From Dickeya zeae NCPPB 2538 (lineage in GTDB: Bacteria; Pseudomonadota; Gammaproteobacteria; Enterobacterales; Enterobacteriaceae), in NCBI RefSeq assembly GCF_000406165.1, contig NZ_CM001977.1, positions 669,090-733,089 on the forward strand: a DNA stretch of 64,000 nt, read 5' to 3'. The position numbers were made by a program, and so were the translations under genes. The notes below the pieces were generated by a model. It made no database searches, had not been told where the DNA came from, and saw only the letters and a list, made by a program, of their open reading frames with translations. This document shows positions 16,621-26,722 of the stretch, piece by piece. Numbering within the stretch: position 1 is the first letter of the stretch; every line of letters begins with the position of its first letter.

Positions 16621-17403
16621 ATGAAAGATGTTAACTGTGTCGACCCCTGTGTCAGGGAACTGGCCAGCTTTGCACTTCATCATCAGGAACAGCATCCAGA
16701 GTGCGTTATTTATCAGACTTCATTAATGAGCGGCCTTATTAATGGGGTTTACGAAGGCCACACCACCATGGAGGAGCTGCTTAAACATGGCGATTTTGGA
16801 TTAGGAACGTTTAACGATCTTGATGGTGAACTGGTGGCGCTCAATAGCCGCATCTTTCAGCTTCGTGAAGACGGTAGCGCACGTGCGGCGTTGCCGTACC
16901 AGAAAACCCCCTTCGCGGTAATGACCTTTTTCCGGCCGACGGAACAAATTCATTTCGGACAGACCATCGGCCGCGAAGCGATTCATCAGCGCATTAATGA
17001 ATTGATTGCAACAGATAATCTGTTTTGTGCCCTGCGGATAGATGGCCGTTTTAGCCATGCAGAAACCCGTACGGTACCCCGCCAGGAACGACCTTATAAA
17101 CCGATGCTGGAAGCGATTGCCCAACAACCGACGTTTCGTTTCGAAGACTGTCAGGGCAGCGTGATCGGTTTCCGTAGTCCTGCCTATGTTCAGGGGATTA
17201 ATGTGGCTGGTTATCATGAGCATTTCATCACCGACGATCGCAAAGGTGGTGGGCATCTCCTTGATTATCAATTGGAAGAGGGCGTACTGACCTTTGGCTC
17301 CATCGCCAGGCTGGTTATCGACCTTCCCCGTGACCGGGATTTCCTGAAAGCCAATTTATCCCCTGACGATCTCGATAGCGTCATTCACTCCGTAGAGAGC
17401 TGA
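16621..17403 (+). CDS. budA: Alpha-acetolactate decarboxylase
   Basis: A 260-residue enzyme that decarboxylates acetolactate to acetoin. Zn-binding histidines are in GYHEHFITDDRKGGGHLLDY; other family blocks are YQTSLMSGLINGVYEG, LKHGDFGLGTFNDLDGEL and LFCALRIDG. I start at the ATG at 16621 because GGAAGGG lies seven bases upstream; the ATG at 16615 would be too close to it. First gene of budAB; together they divert pyruvate to neutral products and limit acidification during fermentation. Confidence 0.95.
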   Translation: MKDVNCVDPCVRELASFALHHQEQHPECVIYQTSLMSGLINGVYEGHTTMEELLKHGDFGLGTFNDLDGELVALNSRIFQLREDGSARAALPYQKTPFAVMTFFRPTEQIHFGQTIGREAIHQRINELIATDNLFCALRIDGRFSHAETRTVPRQERPYKPMLEAIAQQPTFRFEDCQGSVIGFRSPAYVQGINVAGYHEHFITDDRKGGGHLLDYQLEEGVLTFGSIARLVIDLPRDRDFLKANLSPDDLDSVIHSVES

Positions 17404-17464
17404 GACATCGGATAGGTGTAGGTACTGAAAGCACAAGCACACTGTTATGCAGAGGATAAACATT

Positions 17465-19144
17465 ATGGAAAATATGGATGGTCAACAGCACTGGAAGAGC
17501 GGTGCGGAGCTGATCGTAAAACATCTTGAGCAACAAGGCGTCAACTATGTCTTCGGCATTCCTGGTGCAAAAGTCGATCGCGTGTTTGATTCACTGGTGG
17601 ACTCACCCATTCAGACCATTCCCGTCAGGCATGAAGCCAACGGCGCGTTTATGGCGGCGGCTGTCGGTCGCCTGACCGGTAAAGCCGGTGTGACGCTGGT
17701 GACATCGGGGCCTGGCTGTTCGAATCTGGTGACCGGGCTGGCTACCGCGACAACCGAAGGCGACCCGATGGTGGCGCTGGGAGGCGCGGTAAAACGTGCC
17801 GATCGCCTGAAGCTGACCCACCAAAGTCTGGATACCGTTAGCCTGTTTCAGCCCGTGACCAAATACAGTGCGGAAATCACCGTGTCGTCGGCGATTTCAG
17901 AAGTGATGGCCAACGCCTTTCGCGCCGCCGAATTTGGTCGTCCGGGGGCGGCGTTTATCAGCCTGCCGGAAGACATTGTTAACGAACCGGTTGATAGCCC
18001 GGTTCTGGCTCGAACCACGTTGCCGACCCTCAACAGTGCGCCGTATGCCGATGTCGAGCGGGTGGCCGGGCTTATCAAGAATGCTAAGAACCCGATCCTG
18101 TTGCTGGGGCTGATGGCCAGTCAACCGAAGAACGCTGAAGCGCTGCGCCGTCTGCTGCACCACAGCGGCTTGCCGGTCACCAGTACTTATCAGGCGGCTG
18201 GGGTGATCGACCAACAGCACTTTGACCATTTTGCCGGGCGGGTTGGGCTGTTTAATAATCAGGCTGGCGACAAGCTGTTACAGCAGGCCGATCTTATCGT
18301 GACGGTGGGATACAGCCCGGTGGAGTATGCCCCGGCGCTGTGGAATACCGGTAAGGCGACGCTGGTGCACATTGATGTGTTACCCGCTGAAGTGGAAAGT
18401 GCCTACCGCCCGGATGTGGAACTGGTGGGTGACATCAGCATCACCATCGATATGCTCAATGAGCAACTGGCCTCACCGATTGTGCTGTCGTCAAAAGCTC
18501 AGGCAATTTTGGAAGAGCGCCGTCAGTTGCGCCATCAACTGGCAACCCGCGCGATTAACATGGACGGCTTTGCCATTCACCCGCTGCGGCTGGTGCGGGT
18601 CATGCAAGATCTGGTCAATAAAGATGTGACCTTGTGCGTGGATATGGGCAGCTTCCATATCTGGCTGGCGCGCTATCTTTATAGCTTCCGTGCCCGTCAG
18701 GTGTTGATGACGAATGGACAACAAACCATGGGGGTGGCATTGCCGTGGGCGATTGCTGCCGCGTTGGTCAATCCTGGTCAGAAGGTGGTGTCAGTCTCGG
18801 GGGATGGCGGTTTCATGCAATCCAGTATGGAACTGGAAACGGCGGTACGGCTGAAATCCAACATCCTGCATATTATCTGGGTGGATAACGCCTACAACAT
18901 GGTGGAAATTCAGGAAGAGAAAAAGTATCACCGTGCTTCCGGCGTCAAGTTCGGGCCCATCGACTTCAAAGCCTATGCGGAAGCCTTCGGTGCCAAAGGG
19001 TTTGCCGTGGAATCGGCGGCTGAACTGGTGCCGAAACTCTGGCAGGCGATGGACGTGGATGGCCCGGCGGTTATCGCCATCCCGGTGGATTATTCCGACA
19101 ACCATTACCTGATGGAGAACGTCAACATCAGCCACCTGATTTAA
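17465..19144 (+). CDS. budB: Catabolic acetolactate synthase
   Basis: A 559-residue FAD-independent, thiamine-diphosphate acetolactate synthase of the AlsS/BudB type. The glutamate that activates ThDP is in PVRHEANGAFMAAA. The ThDP/Mg motif is SGDGGFMQ, ending in VDNAYNMV. Also seen are GIPGAKVDRVFDSL and TSGPGCSNLVTG. I start at the ATG at 17465 (GAGG nine bases upstream) rather than 17447. It joins two pyruvates into acetolactate for budA. No 2,3-butanediol dehydrogenase gene lies next to it here. Confidence 0.95.
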   Translation: MENMDGQQHWKSGAELIVKHLEQQGVNYVFGIPGAKVDRVFDSLVDSPIQTIPVRHEANGAFMAAAVGRLTGKAGVTLVTSGPGCSNLVTGLATATTEGDPMVALGGAVKRADRLKLTHQSLDTVSLFQPVTKYSAEITVSSAISEVMANAFRAAEFGRPGAAFISLPEDIVNEPVDSPVLARTTLPTLNSAPYADVERVAGLIKNAKNPILLLGLMASQPKNAEALRRLLHHSGLPVTSTYQAAGVIDQQHFDHFAGRVGLFNNQAGDKLLQQADLIVTVGYSPVEYAPALWNTGKATLVHIDVLPAEVESAYRPDVELVGDISITIDMLNEQLASPIVLSSKAQAILEERRQLRHQLATRAINMDGFAIHPLRLVRVMQDLVNKDVTLCVDMGSFHIWLARYLYSFRARQVLMTNGQQTMGVALPWAIAAALVNPGQKVVSVSGDGGFMQSSMELETAVRLKSNILHIIWVDNAYNMVEIQEEKKYHRASGVKFGPIDFKAYAEAFGAKGFAVESAAELVPKLWQAMDVDGPAVIAIPVDYSDNHYLMENVNISHLI

Positions 19145-19185
19145 GACGTCGTATCGTCAGTCATTCAGGCTCTTTCATCCTACCT

Positions 19186-19208
19186 GCTGCAGGATTTGCA
19201 GCCTTTTT
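19186..19208 (+). terminator. Terminator of budAB
   Basis: GCTGCA-GGATT-TGCAGC followed by CTTTTTG, about 40 bases after the budB stop. Two further hairpins follow in the same gap (GAAGCCCC/GGGGGCTTC near 19241-19263 and CCCCACCG/CGGTGGGG near 19275-19303); the rest of the gap up to 19441 shows nothing else. Confidence 0.65.
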
Positions 19209-19441
19209 GAGTGTAATTCGCTCATGATGCTCCTCGCGTCCTGAAGCCCCAAAATAGGGGGCTTCGCAAGCCCCACCGTGTTCTATGTTCCATGCGGTGG
19301 GGAACGCTGCCGATAGTGGCAGGACGCGCATTTTTTCGCTCGCTCCTCTATATCATGCCCTGTCGCTTTTACCAACGAACCGGTTATCACTTTCATCAGT
19401 GAGCGGTCAGTGTTGTGAGTAAGCAGGCAGTCGATATGTTT

Positions 19442-20593
19442 TCAGTAGATTGACTGGTATAACGCTGCTATTTCCTTCACTGTGGCTGGCCGCGGGTTGC
19501 CGCCAGTGCACACATCATCAAACGCGGCCTGCGCCAGCGTTGGGATATCCTGTTCTTTGACGCCGACCTGGCGCAATTGCGCCGGAATATCCACGTCCTG
19601 CGCCAGTTGCCGTACCACCTGAATCGCGGCTTCTCGCGCCTTGGGCAGCGGCATGCTGTCTGCTCCGGGTACACCCATCGCTACCGCGATGGCACGGAAT
19701 TTCTCACCGGTGTATGGCGCATTCCAGGCCATGATATGAGGCAGCAGAATGGCGTTGGCGACGCCATGCGGGGTGTCATAAAACGCGCCCAGCGGGTGTG
19801 CCATGCCGTGTACCAGCCCCAGACCAACGTTAGAAAACCCCATCCCGGCGATGTATTGCCCCAATGCCATGTCTTCCACACCTTGCAGTTTCCCCGCGAC
19901 GGAATCACGCAGCGAACGGCTGATGATTTCGATGGCTTTCAGGTGAAGCATGTCGGTTAACTCCCAGGCCCCTTGGGTAGTAAACCCTTCGATGGCGTGG
20001 GTCAGTGCGTCGATGCCAGTGGCTGCTTTGAGTGAGGCAGGCATACTGCTCATCATGTCTGCATCGATAAACGACACTATCGGGATATCGTGTGGGTCGA
20101 CGCAGACGAACTTACGCCGTTTCTCCTCATCGGTGATGACATAGTTAATGGTCACTTCAGCGGCGGTGCCCGAGGTAGTGGGAATGGCGAAGATCGGTAC
20201 GCTGGGTTTGCGGGTCGCGGCGACCCCTTCCAGACTGCGCACATCGGCAAATTCCGGGTTATTAATGATAATACCGATGGCCTTACAGGTGTCCTGCGGG
20301 GAACCGCCGCCAATGGCTATCAGATAATCCGCACCTGATGCCTGAAAGCGCTCAACCCCGTGACGAACAACGGCGATGGTTGGATTGGGAATCACGTCAT
20401 CGTAAAGGTCGTAAGGCAGGCCAGCTTTATCCAGCAACCCGGTCACTTTGCCGGTTACACCGTACTTCACCAGTTCCTTATCCGTGACCACCAGCGCTTT
20501 ACGAAAACCACGCCGCTGTACTTCTTCTGTCAGGTGGCGGATAGCGCCGCTGCCAAAGTAGGATGTTTCATTCAAAATCATTCTCTGTGTCAC
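19442..20593 (-). CDS. fucO: Lactaldehyde reductase / iron-containing alcohol dehydrogenase (FucO type)
   Basis: A 383-residue group III Fe-dependent alcohol dehydrogenase. The NAD motif is GGGSPQDTCKAIG and the metal ligands are in DALTHAIEG, HGMAHPLGAFYDTPHG. It matches E. coli FucO closely throughout (NYVITDEEKRRKFVCVDPHD, VCTGGNP). FucO reduces L-lactaldehyde to 1,2-propanediol in fucose and rhamnose breakdown. No other fuc or rha catabolic gene is nearby, so its substrate here may be lactaldehyde from rhamnose or another aldehyde. Confidence 0.88.
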   Translation of the reverse strand: MTQRMILNETSYFGSGAIRHLTEEVQRRGFRKALVVTDKELVKYGVTGKVTGLLDKAGLPYDLYDDVIPNPTIAVVRHGVERFQASGADYLIAIGGGSPQDTCKAIGIIINNPEFADVRSLEGVAATRKPSVPIFAIPTTSGTAAEVTINYVITDEEKRRKFVCVDPHDIPIVSFIDADMMSSMPASLKAATGIDALTHAIEGFTTQGAWELTDMLHLKAIEIISRSLRDSVAGKLQGVEDMALGQYIAGMGFSNVGLGLVHGMAHPLGAFYDTPHGVANAILLPHIMAWNAPYTGEKFRAIAVAMGVPGADSMPLPKAREAAIQVVRQLAQDVDIPAQLRQVGVKEQDIPTLAQAAFDDVCTGGNPRPATVKEIAALYQSIY

Positions 20594-20928
20594 AATGAAC
20601 GCCCCTTAATGTATTGATTTTTAAATATTGTGGCTGACCAGCTCTCCTTTTTTGCCGTCGGCTGGTAGTCGGTGATGGTTAATAATCAATCTAGTTCTGT
20701 CTACCGAGCCGGGAAACGAAAGCTCACGTTCGATTGATGCAAGTCAAACCTTTGCCGGATGGAGAGCCTGCCGATGCAGTCAGTGTGAAACCTGATGGGG
20801 TGGGTTGCCTTCTCGCGGTTGCCAGTAACCGCTCCACATTGTCGTTAGCGGGAAGATGTCCACGATGGTGATCACAAAATCAGCCTGTGCACGTGATGAT
20901 TGAGGGCACCTCGATTGCCTGAAATAAT

Positions 20929-20964
20929 CTAATTTTAGGGTTTTTTCGCATTACTTTATCTAAT
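20929..20964 (+). promoter_or_regulatory. Candidate GcvA binding sites (two CTAAT motifs)
   Basis: CTAAT occurs at 20929-20933 and 20960-20964, 31 bases apart, about 300 bases before gcvT. GcvA, the LysR regulator of glycine cleavage in E. coli, needs CTAAT at distal sites in the gcv control region. The motif is short, so this rests mainly on context. Confidence 0.45.
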
Positions 20965-21194
20965 TTAAATGACTGATTTTGGTTTTGATATCACACCATA
21001 AAACTATTTTTTAATAATGACTGTTGCCAATTTTACTTTAGTTTTTGGTTTTTAATTTCAATTAATTAAAAATTAACAGGATTATATGCTTTGTGGCTGT
21101 TTTGTATATTGGTTGGGGTTTTATCTTTTTATATAGATAAACTTATGGTTATGGGAGTGGTGGAACGCCGACTTCAGTGGTAAGTTCAGGTGCA

Positions 21195-21210
21195 GGATAA
21201 ACGTTTGCGT
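21195..21210 (+). promoter_or_regulatory. PurR-like operator before gcvT
   Basis: GGATAAACGTTTGCGT matches the PurR consensus ACGCAAACGTTTGCGT at 12 of 16 positions, with a perfect right half. PurR represses gcv in E. coli from a site near the transcription start; here it lies about 50 bases after the inferred start and 47 before gcvT. Confidence 0.6.
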
Positions 21211-21256
21211 CGTGAGGTCTGGCGTCACAACGCACGGCTAACGTAGAGAGAAAAGA

Positions 21257-22357
21257 ATGGCAAACCACACCCCGTTATATGAACAGCATCTGGCCGATGG
21301 CGCCAAAATGGTGGATTTTCATGGCTGGATGATGCCGCTGCATTATGGCTCCCAGTTGGATGAACATCATATTGTACGCAGCAGTGCTGGCATGTTTGAT
21401 GTGTCGCACATGACTATCGTGGATTTGCGCGGTGCCCGTGTCCGCGAATTTTTGCGTTACCTGTTGGCGAATGACGTTGCCAAACTGACCCAGCCCGGCA
21501 AGGCGCTCTATACCGCGATGCTGACGCCGTCTGCTGGCGTGATTGACGATTTAATCGTGTATTTCCAGACCGAAGACTATTTCCGGCTGGTGGTGAACTC
21601 CGCCACGCGCGAGAAAGATTTGGCCTGGATTACCGAACATGCCGCTTCCTTCCAGGTTGCGATTACCGAACGCGAAGACCTGTCGCTGATTGCGGTGCAA
21701 GGGCCGCAGGCACAGGAGAAAGTGCGTAGCCTGCTCAGTGATGCACAGCGTGACATCATTGCGGGCATGAAACCTTTCTTTGGTTTGCAGGCTGGCGACC
21801 TTTTTATCGCCACCACTGGCTATACTGGCGAAGCAGGCTATGAAATTGCGTTGCCGCAGGAACTCGCGGTCAACTTCTGGCAACAATTGCTGGCTGTTGG
21901 CGTAAAACCCTGTGGGCTGGGTGCACGTGACACGTTGCGTCTGGAAGCGGGCATGAATCTGTACGGTCAGGATATGGATGAAACCATCTCTCCACTGGCA
22001 GCCAACATGGGCTGGACTATTGCCTGGCAGCCGGAAGACCGTCAGTTTATTGGCCGTGATGCGCTTGAACGTCAGCGTTCCGAAGGCACTGAACAGTTGG
22101 TCGGTTTGGTGATGACGGAAAAAGGCGTACTGCGTCACGGTCAGCCGGTTCGCTTTACCGATAATCATGGCGTGATGCAGGAAGGGGTGATCACCAGCGG
22201 GTCGTTTTCGCCTACGCTGGGCGTCAGCATTGCGCTGGCCCGTGTGCCCGCCGGTATCGGCGAGCAGGCAATCGTGCAGATTCGCAATCGTGAGATGCCG
22301 GTGCACGTGACCAAACCGAATTTCGTCCGCGCAGGCAAAGCGCTGGTTCAGTTTTAA
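21257..22357 (+). CDS. gcvT: Glycine cleavage system T protein (aminomethyltransferase)
   Basis: A 366-residue folate-dependent enzyme that releases ammonia from the aminomethyl-lipoyl arm of GcvH and forms methylene-tetrahydrofolate. Motifs include TPLYEQHLADGAKMVDFHGW, GMFDVSHM, TGYTGEAGYE and RLEAGMNLYGQDMDE. AGAGAGAAAAG precedes the ATG. First gene of gcvTHP; the operon feeds one-carbon units from glycine. Confidence 0.97.
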   Translation: MANHTPLYEQHLADGAKMVDFHGWMMPLHYGSQLDEHHIVRSSAGMFDVSHMTIVDLRGARVREFLRYLLANDVAKLTQPGKALYTAMLTPSAGVIDDLIVYFQTEDYFRLVVNSATREKDLAWITEHAASFQVAITEREDLSLIAVQGPQAQEKVRSLLSDAQRDIIAGMKPFFGLQAGDLFIATTGYTGEAGYEIALPQELAVNFWQQLLAVGVKPCGLGARDTLRLEAGMNLYGQDMDETISPLAANMGWTIAWQPEDRQFIGRDALERQRSEGTEQLVGLVMTEKGVLRHGQPVRFTDNHGVMQEGVITSGSFSPTLGVSIALARVPAGIGEQAIVQIRNREMPVHVTKPNFVRAGKALVQF

Positions 22358-22388
22358 TTTTTGGCATTAATGGAAGGAGAAGGTGGCA

Positions 22389-22796
22389 ATGAGCAATGTT
22401 CCGGCAGAACTGAAATATACCTCATCCCATGAGTGGGTGATGGCGGAAGGCAATGGCGTTTACAGCGTAGGTATCACCGAGCATGCCCAGGAATTGCTGG
22501 GTGACATGGTGTTTGTCGATCTGCCGGAAGTCGGCAGTACGGTGAATGCTGGCGACGACTGCGCGGTTGCGGAATCCGTCAAGGCGGCATCTGATATTTA
22601 CGCGCCGATCAGCGGTGAAATCGTGGAAATCAACGAAGAGCTGGAAGGTGCGCCGGAATTGGTAAACAGCGCGCCTTACGCTGAAGGCTGGTTGTTCCGC
22701 ATCAAAGCCTCTGACGAAGCCGAACTGAACGAATTGCTTGATGCCGCTGGCTATCAGGCACTGCTGGAAGAAGAAGACAGCGACGAAGAAGAATAA
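22389..22796 (+). CDS. gcvH: Glycine cleavage system H protein (lipoyl carrier)
   Basis: A 135-residue lipoyl protein shuttling the aminomethyl group between GcvP and GcvT. The lipoylated lysine is in the ESVKAASDIY motif; GITEHAQELLGDMVFVDLPE is also nearly invariant. I start at the ATG at 22389 (MSNVPAELKYT, as in E. coli), behind GGAAGGAGAAGG, rather than the GTG at 22383. The C-terminus ends in an acidic EEEDSDEEE tail. Confidence 0.96.
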   Translation: MSNVPAELKYTSSHEWVMAEGNGVYSVGITEHAQELLGDMVFVDLPEVGSTVNAGDDCAVAESVKAASDIYAPISGEIVEINEELEGAPELVNSAPYAEGWLFRIKASDEAELNELLDAAGYQALLEEEDSDEEE

Positions 22797-22802
22797 GCCT
22801 GA

Positions 22803-22835
22803 CGCCCCGTTTGCTTCCCGCTACGGGGCGTTTTT
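22803..22835 (+). terminator. Terminator-like hairpin inside the gcv operon
   Basis: CGCCCCGT / ACGGGGCG with a 12-base loop, then TTTTT, six bases after the gcvH stop. It could end gcvTH transcripts and make gcvP expression depend on read-through or a separate promoter; gcvP starts 130 bases later. Confidence 0.75.
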
Positions 22836-22965
22836 ATGGTCCGCCTGGTTTTGCTATTGGTTTGTTTTGTGAATGGTTTGCTTGTTTTTCTGAATAATTT
22901 TCTTGTTTTATGAATTAGTTAATTGCGCTGCACATCACTGTGCCAAATGCAGGAAATTCCCCCAC

Positions 22966-25840
22966 ATGACCCAGACTCTCAGTCAACTCGAACACGGCAG
23001 TGCGTTCACCGAGCGCCACATCGGCCCATCAGCGACTCAGCAACAGCAGATGCTGACCGCCATTGGTGCGGCTTCGCTGGACGAACTTATCCGTCACATC
23101 GTACCTGCTGATATCCAGTTACCTCAGCCACCAGCGGTGGGCGACGCCGCCACCGAATATCAGGCGCTCGCTGAACTCAAAGCCATCGCCAGCCGCAACC
23201 AGCGTTATAAGAGCTATATCGGCATGGGGTATCACGCCGTGCTGACGCCGCCGGTGATTTTGCGCAATGTACTGGAAAACCCAGGTTGGTATACCGCGTA
23301 TACGCCGTACCAGCCGGAAGTATCGCAGGGGCGTCTGGAAGCGTTGTTGAATTTCCAGCAATTGACACAGGACCTGACCGGGCTGGAGCTGGCTTCCGCC
23401 TCGTTACTGGATGAAGCGACCGCCGCTGCGGAAGCGATGGCGATGGCTAAACGTGTTAGCAAGCTCAAGCAGGCCAATCGTTTCTTTGTCGCCGACGATG
23501 TTCACCCACAGACGCTGGATGTGGTGCGTACCCGTGCTCAGACCTTTGGTTTTGAGATAGTGACCGGCAACGCCGCTGACGCGGTGAAATACGACGACGT
23601 GTTCGGCGTGTTGTTGCAACAGACAGGCACCACCGGCGAGTTGCACGACTATCGTGCGTTGATGACCGAACTGAAAGAGCGGAAAGTCATCATCAGTGTG
23701 GTGTCGGACATGATAGCGCTGGTGCTGCTGGCGGCACCCGGCAAACAGGGCGCGGACATTGTGTTGGGCTCTGCCCAACGTTTTGGCGTGCCGATGGGGT
23801 ACGGCGGTCCGCACGCGGCATTTTTCGCCTGTCGTGATGAATACAAACGTGCGATGCCGGGCCGTATTATCGGTGTTTCCCGCGATGCGGCCGGTAACAC
23901 CGCGCTGCGTATGGCAATGCAGACTCGTGAACAACATATCCGCCGGGAAAAAAGCCAACTCCAATATCTGTACCTCTCAGGTGCTGCTGGCCAACATTGC
24001 CGGGATGTACGCGGTGTATCACGGTCCGCAGGGGCTGAAACGCATTGCCGGGCGTATCCATCGTTTGACCGATATTTTGGCCGCCGGTTTGACGGCGCGC
24101 GGTCTGACGCTGCGTCATCAACACTGGTTCGATACTCTGACCGTTGAGGTCGCGGATAAAGCGGCCGTACTGGAGCGTGCGGTGAGCGCCGGTATCAACC
24201 TGCGCGCCGATCTGGATGGTGCGGTTGGCATCGCATTGGATGAAACCACTGGTCGTGATGACGTTCTGGCGCTGTTCGCTGTCTTGCTGGGTGACGCGCA
24301 TGGTCTGGACATCGACACGCTGGATGCGGCGGTCAGCGGGCAGTCGGCGTCGATACCCCCAGCCTTGTTGCGCAGTGACGACATCCTGACTCACCCGGTG
24401 TTCAATCAATACCACAGTGAAACCGAGATGATGCGTTATCTGCACCGTCTGGAAAGCAAGGACCTGGCGCTGAATCAGGCGATGATCCCGCTCGGTTCCT
24501 GCACCATGAAACTCAACGCGGTGGCAGAAATGCTGCCGATCACCTGGCCGGAATTTGCTGAGCTGCACCCGTTCTGCCCCACTGAACAGGCGCTGGGGTA
24601 TCGTCAGTTGATCACACAGTTGTCCGAGTGGCTGGTGCAACTGACCGGTTATGACGCGGTGTGTATGCAGCCCAACTCCGGTGCGCAGGGCGAATACGCC
24701 GGTTTGCTGGCTATCCGTCGTTATCATGAAAGCCGTAACGAAGGCGAGCGTACTCTGTGTCTGATCCCGAGTTCCGCCCACGGCACCAACCCGGCTTCCG
24801 CACAGATGGCGGGGATGCAGGTGGTGGTGGTGGCCTGTGATAAACAGGGGAACATCGACCTGCACGACCTGCGGGAAAAAGCGCAGCAGGCGGGGGATAA
24901 GCTCTCCTGCATCATGGTGACGTACCCGTCTACCCACGGCGTGTATGAAGAAACCATCCGTGAAGTGTGCCAGATTGTCCACCAGTACGGCGGTCAGGTG
25001 TATCTGGATGGTGCCAACATGAACGCGCAGGTGGGGATTACCTCGCCAGGTTACATCGGCGCGGACGTGTCGCACCTTAACCTGCACAAGACCTTCTGCA
25101 TTCCCCACGGCGGTGGTGGCCCGGGCATGGGGCCTATCGGCGTGAAAGCGCATCTGGCACCGTTCGTGCCGGGCCATCAGGTGGTGGAAATGGACGGCGT
25201 GCTGACCCGTCAAGGGGCGGTTTCCGCTGCGCCGTTCGGTAGCGCCTCTATCCTGCCGATCAGTTGGATGTATATCCGTATGATGGGCGCTGAGGGGCTG
25301 AAGCAGGCCAGCCAGATGGCGATTTTGAACGCTAACTATGTGGCGACGCGCCTGAAAGACGCCTACCCGGTGTTGTACACCGGCCGTGATGGTCGCGTAG
25401 CGCATGAGTGCATTCTGGACATTCGGCCGCTGAAAGACAGCACTGGCATCAGCGAGATGGATATCGCCAAACGTTTGATTGACTATGGATTCCATGCACC
25501 GACGATGTCGTTCCCGGTCGCGGGTACACTGATGATCGAGCCGACCGAGTCAGAAAGCAAAGTAGAGCTGGACCGCTTTATCGACGCGATGCTGGCGATT
25601 CGCGCGGAGGTAGACCGTGTTGCCGCCGGTGAATGGCCGCATGACGATAACCCACTGGTGAACGCACCGCATACCCAGACCGAACTGGCGGCCGACTGGT
25701 CACATCCGTACAGCCGTGAACTGGCGGTATTCCCGGCCGGGCAGACCCACAAGTACTGGCCTGCGGTAAAACGTCTGGATGACGTCTACGGTGACCGTAA
25801 CCTGTTCTGTTCTTGCGTGCCGATGAGTGAGTATCAGTAA
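22966..25840 (+). pseudogene. gcvP: Glycine dehydrogenase (decarboxylating) GcvP, interrupted by a one-base frameshift
   Basis: The P protein decarboxylates glycine and loads GcvH. The reading frame opens at 22966 (MTQTLSQLEHGSAF, AGGAAA nine bases upstream) and matches E. coli GcvP to REQHIRREK, then leaves the family frame and stops at 24147. The rest (ANSNICTSQVLLANIAG onward to 25840) continues in the +1 frame. The break is the six-A run at 23948-23953, where five As would restore GAA AAA GCC. Joined, the protein is 957 residues, the E. coli length. The PLP lysine (HLNLHKTFCIPHGGGG) lies in the second part, so neither piece alone should work. Either a real mutation or a sequencing error; all else is intact. 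Confidence 0.9.
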
Positions 25841-25862
25841 ACGCAACGCTTGTTGTGAATAA

Positions 25863-25889
25863 CCGGGAGGCATGAGCCTCCCGTTTTTC
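25863..25889 (+). terminator. Terminator of gcvP
   Basis: CGGGAGGC-ATGA-GCCTCCCG followed by TTTTT, 23 bases after the gcvP stop. Confidence 0.9.
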
Positions 25890-25919
25890 TTTGTGCCGAC
25901 TCTTAGCACCAGCGGCAGA

Positions 25920-26528
25920 TTACTTCAGCCAGCCTTTCGCCTGCGCATCTTCCAGATGCTGCTTCAGATAACCCCACAGCGCCGGATTAATATCCTGAAT
26001 AAAATCGTTACGGCTCAACACCTGTTCCAGTCGAATGCCGTGTTCTACCCAGCTCTGCCCGCCATTGTGCAGGTTCATCAGTACGGGCATAACGCGGTCG
26101 ATCATCAAGGCAAAGCGAGCTTCTGCACTGTCACCGGCTTCGTATTCGTGCCAGAGCGCCAGAAACTGGTCATGCTGCGGTTGCGGTAGCAGACCAAAAA
26201 TACGTGTGGCGGCTGCCTGTTCCTGCTGCTGAATAGCTTCGCGGGCTTTGAGGTCGTAAACCAGTACGTCACCGGCATCAATCTCTACGATGTCATGAAT
26301 CAACGCCATTTTGAGTACGCGAGTGAGATCGATAGTGTCATCGGCATACGGCGCCAGGCTCATCACGGCGACGGCAAAATGCCAGCTGTGTTCTGCGGAG
26401 TCTTCCTGACGGTCAGTGCCGATTACCTTGGAACGGCGCTGAACACTCTTGAGTTTGTCGATTTCCATCAGAAATTTGACGACATCGGTCATGGGGCCGA
26501 AATCCAGTACGGGTAAAGCAGACGACAT
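25920..26528 (-). CDS. HD-domain hydrolase, probable nucleotidase
   Basis: A 202-residue HD-superfamily phosphohydrolase of the YfbR/HDDC2-like class. Metal ligands are visible as AEHSWHFAV, then the doublet in MALIHDIVEIDAGDV and a distal Asp in LMIDRVMPVL. Relatives remove 5'-phosphate from deoxynucleoside monophosphates; the exact substrate is not shown by sequence. It is convergent with gcvP and separated from it by the terminator. Confidence 0.82.
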   Translation of the reverse strand: MSSALPVLDFGPMTDVVKFLMEIDKLKSVQRRSKVIGTDRQEDSAEHSWHFAVAVMSLAPYADDTIDLTRVLKMALIHDIVEIDAGDVLVYDLKAREAIQQQEQAAATRIFGLLPQPQHDQFLALWHEYEAGDSAEARFALMIDRVMPVLMNLHNGGQSWVEHGIRLEQVLSRNDFIQDINPALWGYLKQHLEDAQAKGWLK

Positions 26529-26722
26529 CCGTTAACCTCCTGTAATAAAGAGAGGTCATTGTAGGAGATATAGGGGGCGATGAACATGCAAGAATATCCC
26601 CCCGATGCAACGGATTTTTATTTTAGCGTACAGGTGTACACTGGAATTGTTCTCAGTTAATCTGCTCAAAACTTGCTCGGCGCGACAGTCTGTGTGTCGC
26701 AGTTACACAGAGTGAGGTAGGT

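Larger units (their letters stand above)
20594..21256. other. 663-base regulatory interval between fucO and gcvT
   Basis: No gene is supported. The centre (about 20920-21140) is strongly AT-rich with A and T tracts, as expected for DNA bent by Lrp, which acts on gcv in E. coli. Two CTAAT motifs for GcvA and one PurR-like box are listed separately. A possible gcv promoter is TTGGTT (21109-21114) with TATAGA (21132-21137), 17 bases apart. Confidence 0.55.

Noticed and set aside
23948..23955. Programmed -1 frameshifting at the gcvP A-tract
   Set aside because: The AAAAAAG heptamer is not in the A-AAA-AAG register, and restoring the protein needs +1, not -1.
23867..25495. 542-codon open frame antisense to gcvP
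   Set aside because: No family features and rich in His/Arg/Gln, as expected of a complement frame of a GC-rich gene.
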